64,000 bases of DNA, taken from NCBI GenBank assembly GCA_003971905.1, contig RSEE01000004.1, positions 806,001 to 870,000 of the forward strand, written 5' to 3'. Shown here piece after piece: positions 11,173 to 21,114 of this stretch. This DNA is from Moniliella sp. 'wahieum'. Its lineage: Eukaryota > Basidiomycota > Moniliellomycetes > Moniliellales > Moniliellaceae. Under the pieces are notes generated by a model that did no database searches, had not been told where the DNA came from, and was given only the letters and a program-made list of their open reading frames with translations. Numbering within the stretch: the stretch's first letter is position 1; each line of letters opens with the position of its first letter. Both the position numbers and the translations under genes were made by a program.

Positions 11173-13804
11173 TCACATCGGATACGGCGGTCGCCCCGCC
11201 GACGAATCTTTGATGTACATTCGCCCCCGCCCGGGCCCTTGCTTGAACTTGCCCTCGGCCACGGGATACACACGTGCGGACCATCGTCGTCCGTTCGCCG
11301 GGCGGTGACTGTGGCGCGAAGAAGACGGGTGAGCTTCTTGCCTTCCTTGGAGGGAAGCGGCGCTGCTTCGGCCGCTGGCACAGTGGGGCGCTGTGGCTCG
11401 ACAAAACGAGTCTTGCGTAGCATGTTGGAAAAGCTCTTGCGCGGGGAAGCAGGACCGGATTGAGAAGGGTTTGGGGCAGCGTTTGGCTGCTGTCGGAGCT
11501 CTCCGAAGGAGAATAAGGGTAGGATCCCGTACTTGGTCCTGTGTCCAGGGAAACATTATCAGAGACCCAACGCTGCGCCCCGCGGCCTGCCGGCTGGGCG
11601 GGGGTACCGACCGGGAAGGTGGTGGAAAAGGTTGGACTGCTTGCCTCGCTCCGCTGCCAAGCCCGTTCACGCGAGACGGTACTGGGCTCGTGAGAGGTAT
11701 CGAGATGGGTCGAAATCGGCTTGATTCGCAGCGCTGCCCCGTTGGCACCCATAATGTGCGGTGCAGCAGGCCCGCTGCTTGCCGAGCTGCTGGCAGTCGA
11801 ATAGTTGCCAGATAACTCATCGGGCAAGGGGGGGACAATATGCGACCCTTGCGCTTGCAATTGGTGAGCTGTTCCAGGTGCGATTGGAGCAGCTGGATGT
11901 GCGACTGCATCTGCCGTTCTTGGGGTGAGTGAGCTGCTCCCAGTTGGATAGGTACAGAGAGTGCGGAAATAGCACTGGAAGGGGGGGCAATCGACCCGGC
12001 TGGCTGCCCGAGCTGGCTTACCAGAAGCGACTCCAACATACCTGGCGAAAAAATGGTCAGCACAAACCGAGGTTGGCGTAAGGGAGGAAGGAAGGGGGGG
12101 GGGCATACCAATCTTATCGGCCAAATAACGATAGCGTTCGTCATCTGGGCCGCTACTCTCGGTTTCCGCAGGGAGATTGGTGGCACCATCGTTAGGTCCA
12201 TCGAGCTAGACATAGTCTGAGATTGACTGTCCTCGGGGATAGACGCAACCGGGGGTGGAAAGCCCATGCCGGAATAGTGGGCCAAGCCCACATCAGCACC
12301 AAGGGGGGGTTGGTACATCCGACTGACCGACTGTGCTTGCGCCCGTGGATCATGGGGTAACGCCGAATACTGAGGGTGTGCATAGACATTGCCATTCGGG
12401 AGCGAGGCCGAGCGGTAATAGGCCCCTCCAGGGCTCAGAGGCCGCTCGCTGTCCGCCATGCCAGCCCGATCGTAACGAGTGAGAACGAGCGTAGGAGCCG
12501 GGCGCACTCGACTCGGGCGATACGGTTCGCGGGATAGAGGGTCGCCTTGATCGCGACGGGGACATGCCGAGCTCTTGGGGTGTTGTTGACAATCTGCGAC
12601 GTGGGTCTCGGGGTGGACGAGAGATGTGCGCTGAACCAGACGGAGCTAAGCCAGGAGCGGTCGAATCGCTGACCGTAGGAACCTCGTATTGGCGCTGCTC
12701 CCTTGCTCGGCGTGATCCACTGTTCGAAGATGAGGGCCCCGAGTGAGACGAGGCTGTGCGGCTCATACCATGGTCAGTGGAATAGGAGCTTGGACCTTCC
12801 GTCTCTCGGAAGGTGGGGATCGGGCTAGGTCTTGAGCCAAATTCATCGAAGCGATGGGAGATGAGCCAGGTGGAGGGAACGAGGTGGGAGGGTGCGCAAG
12901 TCCGCCAGTCTCGCCTACAGAGGGGGATGGGGGGGTGGATGGCCACTGGGGCAGTAGGCTCGGGTTGACTCTTGAGCCGCAAAGCCATTTGCAATTGAGC
13001 CACTTGAGCCCGCAGTGCCTCGCTCAAAGGCTTCCGGGTTCAAGTCTTCACCCAGCCCTTCCGAGGGACTAATTGACGGCACGACCGATTGGGCGATGGC
13101 AGAGTGCCACTGGGTCTCCTCTTGCGTCGACTAGAACGGGTTGTCTCCTCCGTGTCAGTGAATTGATCATCCTCGTCGTCACCCTGCCAAGAGTTAGGGG
13201 TGGTAGCCGGGCGAAAGTAGCTTGTCGGTCTGGCTTGCCGGGTAAGCCAGGTACAGACAATGAAGGTGTGCGGAAAGAAGAAGGGGAAGGTGACCCCGCA
13301 GAGTGGGGGCCAGGTGGGGCACGCAAGCTGGCCAGGTTCGTTGGGGGCGAAAGCGTAGCCAGTGTGTCGGGTCCAAGTGGATCGCCCAAGGTGCGGTGTC
13401 CTCACTCGAGTCACCTCGTCGATCATAACTAGATTTAGCAATCGACGTGCTGGAGGACTCGACGGAGGAGCGGGACAGAGCACCGAAACAGCAGACCCGT
13501 CGAGTACACTCTCATCGTCCCATGCTGGCTCCTCCTGTTGAAACACAGTGGTGGAGGGAGCACTGCTTTGAGCCATGCTCCTTGTCTCGTCCAGGTCTTC
13601 GCGCCATTCGGGCTGCCATTGAGTCAAGAAGCGCTCCACAGCATCAACAGTTGGGTTAGCATTGTTGTTGGTATTGGCCGTCAAGTTGCCCACAAAAGAA
13701 GGCACATTAGGTGGGGTCGGCATCAGGATGCCGTTCAAGGTGGTGGCTGCCTGCGGCGAGCCACGGTTTGTTTGTTGCATAGCTGGAGGAAGGGTAGCTG
13801 CCAT
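11173..13804 (-). CDS. Ser/Pro-rich disordered protein of unknown function
   Basis: The likely start is the ATG at 13804 (MAATLPPAMQQTNRG), followed by Asn-rich sequence and a more conserved-looking segment FLTQWQPEWREDLDETR. Reading then passes through Ser/Arg-rich stretches (about 13030-12400) and PPLGADVGLAHYSGMGF (near 12300). The segment DDERYRYLADKIG joins MLESLLVSQLGQ across an intron at 12042-12108 (donor GTATGC, acceptor CGCCAG). The C-terminal part is basic (KEGKKLTRLLRATVTARR) and ends at 11173 after AGRPPYPM. Frame breaks occur near 13030, 12200, 11830 and 11230, so the protein must be stitched. The only ordered parts are the FLTQW segment and the ERYRYLADKIGMLESLL helix. No known domain was recognised. 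Confidence 0.55.
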
Positions 13805-16800
13805 GGAGGCAAGAGGGCAGGCAAGTGGGATGGAAGGGCAGAGTGAGGGGTGGTTAAGCAAGAGACAACGGCCAAAGAGAACGAAAGCTACGCAGTCCTT
13901 AGCCGGAAGAAAGATGAGGTTTGGGGGGTTAAGGGGTGGCACGGAGCTCACTATACTGGGGAGGCGGCAAGGGTAATCGACAGCTAAAATGCTGATATGA
14001 GAGAGAGATAACCAGGGTTGTCAGTTACCGGTTACTGGTTACCGAATATCGGATGGAGCCGCGGGGTGTGGGATACGGGAAATGACCCAAGACCAATAAA
14101 AGTGCGATGTTGAGTAACGATGAACTCGAGACCAGGTATTGGGTACCGGATGCAGTAATCGCGATGATGGCTAGCCAATCGGTCGCTTGGGCTTACAGAA
14201 AAACCAGTGCACCCCTGTAAAAGTAGCACATTCCTGTCAGGTCAGAGGATTTTCACTAGCGAGGGTGCGAATGACGAGGGCACTTGGGGATGATTGCGAG
14301 AAAAAGAACGTACCGAGAACTTCGAAACCCTTTCGCCGGTGTCAATCTAGCCAAGTGAAGGCTGTGGCGCAGTTGCTCAACCTGTTGCCGTGAGAACACC
14401 AGGGCAGGGTTGAACGTTGAAGCTGGAAGGCAGAGGAAGTGTAAGTGGGTGAGTACGCTCCAGTCGAAGCATCATCATGCATCAACGCATATCAATCTGC
14501 AGACACCATGCATCGCATGGCAAGGCAAGCATGATACGTGATGATGGTTGCACGTTGAACGTGCACGACGTTCACAGTCCTCCACGCATTCGAGCTGTGG
14601 ATTTCTCCAGGCTGTGGGACGTACAGAGGGAGAGACAGCGGGAAAGAGGTAGCGCTGTCGCAGGGCTCGGTGCTGAGAAGGGTCGACGAGATCAGACAAA
14701 TGTGTTGGGCGGATAACAGGGGCAGGATGGGTAGGGCACTTAGTCGATAAGGCCTAAGGGCGAGGATGTGGGTGTGGGATGTGCGGTGAATGGTGGAAGG
14801 TCTCTGGTGGATGTCAATGATCGATGGTGCCCGTATAGCGAGCGCCTTTTGCTGGCCCAGGCAATCTGCTAGTCACTTGTACAATCACTTGCACAGTCAC
14901 TTCGCCGAGCGTCTAAGCTTGTGAAAGTGGGGTGGGCGGCCGAAAAGCGGGGTGGAAGGGTGGAGTTGCTAGTACAAAGGTTACTGCCCCTGGGTAAGCT
15001 GGTAAGAAAACCTGAGACGGAAGCAGGAAGAGATGCCCGCTGACCCGACGGCGGCGTCCAGCAGAGAAAAGAAGGCAAGGTGGGGGGGAGGAGGGCTAGG
15101 GGCCAAGCAAGGGAGTGGGGGTCGTGGGGCAGACGGCACAGGAGACCCACCGAGCGGACTGCGACACTCGAGAGCCGAGAGGACCCGAAGCGCAGGCCAG
15201 AGCAAACCCCCAAGCCACCTGCGAGGAAGCGTCAGCGCGTACGGGCCCAGGCCCAAGCCTGCAGCATCTCGTATGCGATGAGGCGTAGAAGGGCGTAGCA
15301 AGGCCTCAGTACTTAGTGCACATAGCCAGTGCCTGGCCGCCTGCCTATCTAGCTTTGCTATCTCCTTCTCAGCCCCGTCACCGTGACGGGTGACGCGTGA
15401 CGCGTGAGCTCACCGCTCACCATCACACGCCCAGACGCCCACCCGAACAAAGGAATACATCTCTTTTCCGCCCAGGCGACTGCTGGGCTCTGCTGTGGCC
15501 GCCACAGCAGGATGCAACATTCCGACACGTCAGGCCTCAGGCCAGCCTCAGGGCGCCAGCAACCCAAACGTACGCAAAATGGCCCAAGGCCCAAGCCAGC
15601 ACCACTGGCGTCTGTGCGTGTCACGCGTCACGTGCACCCCCTGCCTCGCCCCCATCATGCACCACACGAGTTTGCGTTGCGGGCCAAGTGCTCGGATGTG
15701 GCTCCAGCGCTCCAGCTCTGGTGCGTGTGACACTGTTGGCCCGTTTGTACGTACTGGCATCCAGATCCAGACCCCCAGCGGTTCAAATAAACGAGTGCTC
15801 AGTTGCTACTTAGTAGTAACTAGTAAGTACACAATTGAGTACGTACTGGGTACTGATTGTCGATTGCCCTATCAAAACGCCCGTTCAAAAAGCCGACATC
15901 GGATGTCTGACGGGCTGACCCGACGGCTCCTATCGACAGCTCAACGCAATGATAAGAACAGGTGCAGCTGTCCAGCCACTGCCCAGCCACCGTTCAGCCA
16001 CAGCCCACCCCGCGGCTCCCTATCCGCACGGGGCTGCTTGCGCAGTCCGATAGCGGTTCAAAAGTCCCCGGTCGCAGGTCACCGGTCACCGGACACCGGC
16101 CTCACCGGTCTCGCATCATCGATGGCCAGTGGCCCCAGCACAGCGCCACTACAACGTAATGCGCAACGCGTAGCAGCGGCTTAAAGCTTAAATTTTAAAG
16201 CTAAGGCTTAGCGCTTAGGCTAAGCTTAGCGTTAAGGCTTAACGCACGTCCGCGTGACGCGTGACTCATGTGCTGCTCCGCCTCAGGCTGAGGCCTCAGG
16301 GCCTCAGGGCCTCAAATATCGGTGATGTCACAAGCCGCGACCTCCTGAATCCATAGCATTGGCGCAACAGGACACTTTCAACAACGCCTGCGCCTACCTG
16401 AAGGCAGTTATGTAATAGCTCCTACCAATGCAAGCAGGAGGGACTCGAGGGTTCGCCAGCAGGCCAGGATATCGGTCAGGCGTCGCTAGGAGACTCCTGG
16501 CACTCGTCTCGTTAATCATTCGCTGCTATCCACTCGCAGATGGATCTGCTCTTTTCTAAAAGAGGACAAAACTTGAAGGGATGGAGCGTCAGTCGCGTGT
16601 CATATAAGCCACGCGCTTCTCACGGGTCTATACAGCCAACTTCTCTACACTGAAGGCGGCCTGGTGCACCTGATGCAAGCACCCTGATGGCCTGCGTGAG
16701 AGGTGTCAATCAACGCCACCGATCCACTTTTCCAAAAGCCTCACTAGACACTGCAATATAATTCACGCTTCTCCGACAGCTTCAACTTTCCCGCCCTTGC

Positions 16801-17257
16801 CTGGGTACTTACCATGGGGAAACCTTGCGATCATTCGATAGCTTCCCTCAGCATCAACATTTTGTTGTGACATGTGAGAGCATGATATAAGCGCAGACCG
16901 TGTACCACCGAAGGTGGTACATTCAGCGGGAGCACCGCGATACCTTTGAAACGCCGGGAGAAGGAGCTGCTTCCGATTCTGGAGCAAGCAGAATGCGACA
17001 AGAACACCAAGTACTAACTCCAGAGGGACGCACCCAAGAGAGCATTTTTCCCCTGTTGGTTTTGACGAGACGCGAGAGGGTATTATGCCATCAAGTCAGC
17101 GGGTAAGATGCTTGAGCACTGATGGAAGGATTTGACTACTGACTCTCAATGGAGATGGTTCGCCGCTCGGATCTCTACCACGTTCATCCGTAACCACACG
17201 CGCTTCCTCGGGTATGGGAACGGATGGCGGGCACCAGAGGGTCCTGATCTCCTCTGA
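13805..17257. other. Gene-poor region with palindromic-word tracts
   Basis: Upstream of the minus-strand gene at 13804 and otherwise without a frame I trust. Frames of 70-230 codons here are low-complexity and overlap on both strands. It holds repeated TACCGG-type words near 14020-14150, TGACGCGTGACGCGTGA at 15388-15404, ACTAGTAAG words near 15815-15850 and the tract at 16075-16330. Confidence 0.45.
16075..16330. repeat. Palindromic-word tract (ACCGGT, AAGCTT/GCTTA, GGCCTCAG)
   Basis: Three sub-blocks follow one another: CACCGGTCACCGG words (16078-16115), alternating TTAAAGC / GCTTAGC / GCTTAAG words (16180-16245), and GGCCTCAGGGCCTCAGG repeats (16285-16315). Each is built from short words that are their own, or nearly their own, reverse complement. 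Confidence 0.6.
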
Positions 17258-17395
17258 CAATTCCCCTGGTTCCTTACGCGGGGTTGGCGCTATCAAAAGC
17301 AGCACACGCAGGATGAACGGGTCGGTTTAGGCGCGGCGTTTCGTTGTCCCAACCTTAAGCTCTGTCAATGATATAAATGCAGTATAGAGATACAG
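17258..17395. repeat. Dispersed repeat family R1, copy A
   Basis: Shares a block with 31875-31945, 39542-39630 and 42255-42400. Common core words are CGGTTTAGG, GCGTTT, CTTAAGCTCTGTC and AATGATAT followed by ATGCAG. The part TTCCCCTGGTTCCTTA plus GCGCTATCAAAAGCAGCAC is shared in near-identical form only with the 42255 copy. No coding capacity; probably the remnant of a mobile element. Confidence 0.7.
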
Positions 17396-17852
17396 CAGCC
17401 CTATGACCATCCCGAAGGCAAGAAACCCGGTTGTGGCTGCGTTTCTGATGTGGTGAAAACAGGTTTATGATGAGAGTGTGGCGATCAACAAACACATGGT
17501 AAGAGCGATCAAAAATGAGGACACACAACAGGGGTAGGGGGCAAAACGTAAACATAATATACAAGTGGGGATGAGTAATGTAGGAGCGTGAAATCGCCCG
17601 GGGCGGGCCATCATACACAACAAGAGTGGTATAAGTGCCGCAGTCGTGTCGCCTCTTTTTATACAGCCCCCATATTGTATTGGGGCGGGGACATGGACAT
17701 GAAGTGAAGTGAAAAGACAATGGAGACAAAAGTACTCTCATCATGTGAGCGAGGGCTCTTAGAAATGGTTTACATTTCTGCATGCCAAAACGGCATTGAA
17801 CGCCTCTCTCCGTCTTGAAGGATGAGGCGATATGAGGCATTGCGGTACTCGA

Positions 17853-18044
17853 TTACGTCCGGATGAGGATGAGGAAACGGTTGTAGGCATTGCGGTTGAT
17901 TGCGGAATATGACTCCTCATTGTCAGGGCTAGTCACCTTGGTAACCCCCGTCGCTCCCTGCAACGCCTTGTGCACCGCTTCGGTCGAAGGCACCCAGACA
18001 CGGGCCACCTCCTCCGCCCCGACTGCAATGTGAATGTGAGCCAT
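17853..18044 (-). CDS. Possible small protein, unknown function
   Basis: ATG at 18044 to TAA at 17853-17855 gives 63 residues, beginning MAHIHIAVGAEEVARVWVPS. Codon use and the ordered start look coding, but there is no signal peptide and no domain I know. It may be the last exon of a spliced gene, or chance. It lies alone between a repeat copy and gene-poor DNA. Confidence 0.33.
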   Translation of the reverse strand: MAHIHIAVGAEEVARVWVPSTEAVHKALQGATGVTKVTSPDNEESYSAINRNAYNRFLILIRT

Positions 18045-19201
18045 GGTGGACAGCGAGTAAGACCTTGAAACATGGACGAACAAGGTGTGTCAATACTTTA
18101 TATGGCAAGTTCTCTGCGATCTCTGCCTTCGGGCGTCGCATCGCGAGAACGGCGGCTCTCTGTAAAGAGGAGTAGTAGTATACTCACTGGAGACAGCACG
18201 CCGTGATGGAGTAGACGAGATGGACCGAGCGTGGGAGTCAACGGGGATGGAGGAGTGAAGGGGAGGTGGATGTGGAGGGAGAGGAGAGGGAGAGACAACC
18301 AGATGTGCCCCCATAGTGTTAAATACAAAATGCCTACTGCATGTGGCGTTGTCGGGGCGCAGCTTAGGAGCAGGGTGTCCTACCCGCCCTAATTAAACTT
18401 CCATACAGCTGTGGTGCGATCCAACTATAGACAAGCCTGCTCGGCCCGGCCTCCCCCCCATAGTGCACCCGTGCTTCCCCGCATCGGCCCAGATTCTGGA
18501 GACAACCCCACATCCTCCTGTCCCCACCCCTCCCCCAACCCCCACCGCCCACACACATCTTTTTCTATGTCTGTAACGTCTGCTCCCCACAGTGTCAGCA
18601 TTACGCTCATCTTTATTACACACACTCACGCATCCACAAAGTTAGTTTTGTGCTCCACGGACAAATGGGTACACAATACATGAGTTCTTTTCCTTCTCAT
18701 TCTTTTACCACCTATTAGTTGTACACACAATCACTTATTCATTCCAAGGCATTATAGTGAAGGTATAGTGAAATCGGTGAGCATAGTGAAGGCGTCGTGA
18801 AGGCATTGTGAAGGCATAATATGGAGTACAACCGTCGGGCTATAAGAACTTTGTATACATGTACGATTCCTGGAAGAGGCGAAAATGGGCAAATACGAAG
18901 AACTCATCGGCACAGAACGCATACGGGAATGCGGGCATGCCCGCATTATTATCGCAGCTGTGAAGGTAAGTAAAAGCGTGGCAATTCAGCGTTTTTTTTG
19001 TCAAACGAGGAAAGCTGGACTAACTAAGGAGTAGCAGCTATTCACATACCATACGTCACGCGAGCGCCGCCGGTTGGACCTGTGTCTAGTGCATTGACTT
19101 GAGAAGCTGACCAAAATCTGGGGTACATGAGCGAGGGAATGCTAGTAGGGTTTGTCTACTTACTCTTCTGGTTTTTTGATCAGGTGATCGGTGCCGCTCG
19201 C
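18045..19201. other. Intergenic, nothing supported
   Basis: Mixed-composition sequence with a short GAAGGCATTGTGAAGGCAT-type repeat near 18760-18820. No supported gene. Confidence 0.4.
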
Positions 19202-19510
19202 TTAGTTATGGGAGGCTCCCCACGCAGGCAGCACCTCACATCGCTCCAGCTTCTCTGTCTCCGGCCTCTTCCCTTCAGATTCACGTGGGGACGCTGGTGA
19301 CGCCATTTGGCGAAACCGCTTTGCCAACCCGTTTTTGCCCGAAGTCGATCTGAAGTTTTGCTCCCCAGCGGCAGATCCCACAACATCCCCGATGACTTCG
19401 AGGAGTCGCACTTTACTAACATCCGGGTCTTTCCAATTCCTCTCAAAAAACTGTTGTTCATCAGCCAGCGGACGTATCCGAGTTGCGCTCTGCCACAAGG
19501 CGTATTTCAT
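19202..19510 (-). CDS. Hypothetical protein fragment
   Basis: A complete ATG-to-stop frame of 102 residues on the minus strand, starting MKYALWQSATRIRPLADEQQ, with acidic/basic balance typical of soluble protein and a charged tail. It lies just downstream of prefoldin 4 on the same strand. No domain recognised. The plus strand has a GTGAGT donor-like site exactly at the ATG, so the true gene could be on the other strand. Confidence 0.33.
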   Translation of the reverse strand: MKYALWQSATRIRPLADEQQFFERNWKDPDVSKVRLLEVIGDVVGSAAGEQNFRSTSGKNGLAKRFRQMASPASPRESEGKRPETEKLERCEVLPAWGASHN

Positions 19511-19856
19511 GTGAGTATATGACCTTTCACCTCGACGTCAGATTCGATCTCTCATTTTCGATTCGACCTCTCATACTTCAAGTTCCTCATCGTCGCGGTC
19601 ACTTCATGGCCTGTCCGAGTTGATTTAGTTCGGGGACGTGGAGGAAGCAGAGAAGCTCATTCACATGAGCTCTGGCAGGCACCACGCCCAAGTCTCAAGA
19701 ACTCGTCGAGCCCGATATCCCCTTCCCAAGCAAAACCCATATTGAAGGAAGTGATGGGGACATGAAAACACACTGAATGTATGGCTCATACGCGTAGTAT
19801 TTGGCCGAGCCAGATGATGTACAAGAGCGAGGTCGGACCAGCGAGAAGCCTGGTCA

Positions 19857-20306
19857 TCAATCCCTTTCCAAGTCTAGGCAAAACAGGTGAGCAAACAAAT
19901 ATCGCCTAATGAGGGGGGGGGGCAACGAACTGATGCTAGTCCCGAATCGAGCGTAGAGCTTGACCTTGAGTTCCTTCATGGACGCTTCAGCTTCGTCCGC
20001 CTCGGTCTCGAGTTCCGAGATGCGTTGCTCGGTACGCTCAGCATCGGCCTGAGCTCGTTCCAGCGCCAAAGGTTGAGAAAGGTGCACAAAGGTAGACCCA
20101 ACGAGGTAGGGAACCTTCTCATCTTCATCGACCAGCTCCAGTTCCATGATCAAATCGTCGAGCGCCTCCTTGTCGTCCCGTCGCTGGGCGAGCAACGCCC
20201 GCGCATCCGCCAGGACCACGTCGAGCCGACTGAACTCGTTGATGGACTTCTGGTCCTCCCACGACACTACAGTGTCATTCTCCTCGTTGTCATTGAGCAT
20301 GCGCAT
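19857..20306 (-). CDS. GIM3: Prefoldin subunit 4
   Basis: The product is a subunit of the cytosolic prefoldin hexamer that delivers unfolded actin and tubulin to the CCT chaperonin. From ATG 20306 the protein reads MRMLNDNEEN, then VSWEDQKSINEFSRLD, DDLIMELELVDEDEKVPYLV, GSTFVHL, and a second helix ending MKELKVKLYARFG. That is the helix-hairpin-helix order of beta-type prefoldins. A 57-bp intron (19874-19930, donor GTTCGT, acceptor CCTAG) removes the long G/C run at 19913-19922 and joins exon 1 (19931-20306) to a 17-nt exon 2 (19857-19873), giving the family-typical end TSINLERD. The total is 130 residues, the usual length. Unlike the long genes nearby it reads without any frame break. The symbol follows the yeast orthologue. 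Confidence 0.95.
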   Translation of the reverse strand: MRMLNDNEENDTVVSWEDQKSINEFSRLDVVLADARALLAQRRDDKEALDDLIMELELVDEDEKVPYLVGSTFVHLSQPLALERAQADAERTEQRISELETEADEAEASMKELKVKLYARFGTSISSLPPPLIRRYLFAHLFCLDLERD

Positions 20307-20472
20307 CGTGCTGGAACGTTGTTGGTGCGATCAAGGTGGAGGGGGCTCGTGTGGCTGCGATCGACTTTAAGGGGCGTCAAGCTTGAAGGTGGCGCGGCAC
20401 GAAGGGGCGGAACTGTAAAGCGGAATTACCTCGATAGCTACATGAATTATTGAAGGCCAGATCGTATCATCC

Positions 20473-20568
20473 GGAGTAGTGACGCAGCGGTTAGCGTGTG
20501 AGATTGCAATTGCTCGTTTACGAGTAGCTATCATCTTGAAGTCGTTGGTTCGAGTCCGACCTACTCCT
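20473..20568 (+). tRNA. tRNA-Cys (anticodon GCA) with a 23-nt intron
   Basis: The acceptor stem GGAGTAG (20473-20479) pairs with CTACTCC (20561-20567), with a T discriminator at 20568 as in tRNA-Cys. The D stem ACGC/GCGT is at 20482-20485 and 20494-20497. The anticodon stem TGAGA (20499-20503) pairs with TCTTG (20534-20538). Anticodon GCA is at 20506-20508, and an intron of 23 nt (20510-20532) follows position 37. The T arm GTTGG-TTCGAGT-CCGAC carries the B box. A T run follows. Confidence 0.92.
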
Positions 20569-20573
20569 TTTTT
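20569..20573 (+). terminator. Pol III terminator of tRNA-Cys
   Basis: A run of T (20568-20573, including the discriminator base) immediately after the tRNA. Confidence 0.8.
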
Positions 20574-21114
20574 ATTATTTTAGGACAGGATTGGGCCTGA
20601 ATCGAAAAAGTGCTACCGCGCATCAGCTTGCCTCTGCGCCCTATGGTCTCACTTTTTCAGCTCCTGTTCCCGGATACCACCACCACCACCTGTCCAAGGT
20701 TCACGCACAAGCTATATAATCAACCTATCGTCAGATTGGTATACACTTGTCCGTGAGAGCACGAAATGCTGGTGGATGTCAGGTGCGGTGTTCCCTCGGT
20801 GGAACGCAGCGGCGTCTATCTGAGGGAGCACTGGGATCTTGCAATTTGAAATGCAAAGCAGCACTGGAAGCTGTACTTAGCTAATCCCAGCCAGCAGCCC
20901 AGCCACGGCAGGCCATGTCGGTCACCATCACTCCTCGAGTGGCTAGTGAAGGGGTCGGCTGGGAGATTCTCTTTCGTCTGCCGTTTGTGGCAACTCTTGC
21001 TGGGCCAAACAAGTGGCAATTGGGCGCAAGCTAGCTTGAAGCGCTTGACGTTTGAAGCTTGACTTGCCACGTTGACCACCCATCCTCTCAACCAGCCAAC
21101 GCCCACAGACGGCC
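20574..21114. other. Upstream region of the HECT ligase gene
   Basis: Contains TATATAA at about 20713-20719, some 400 bp upstream of the HECT start. A long minus-strand frame crossing here is low-complexity and overlaps the HECT gene, so I treat it as a shadow. Confidence 0.4.

Noticed and set aside
17355-17840. 161-codon minus-strand frame with hydrophobic stretches
   Set aside because: Its end lies in repeat family R1 and its end peptide recurs wherever R1 does, so it reads through a repeat.
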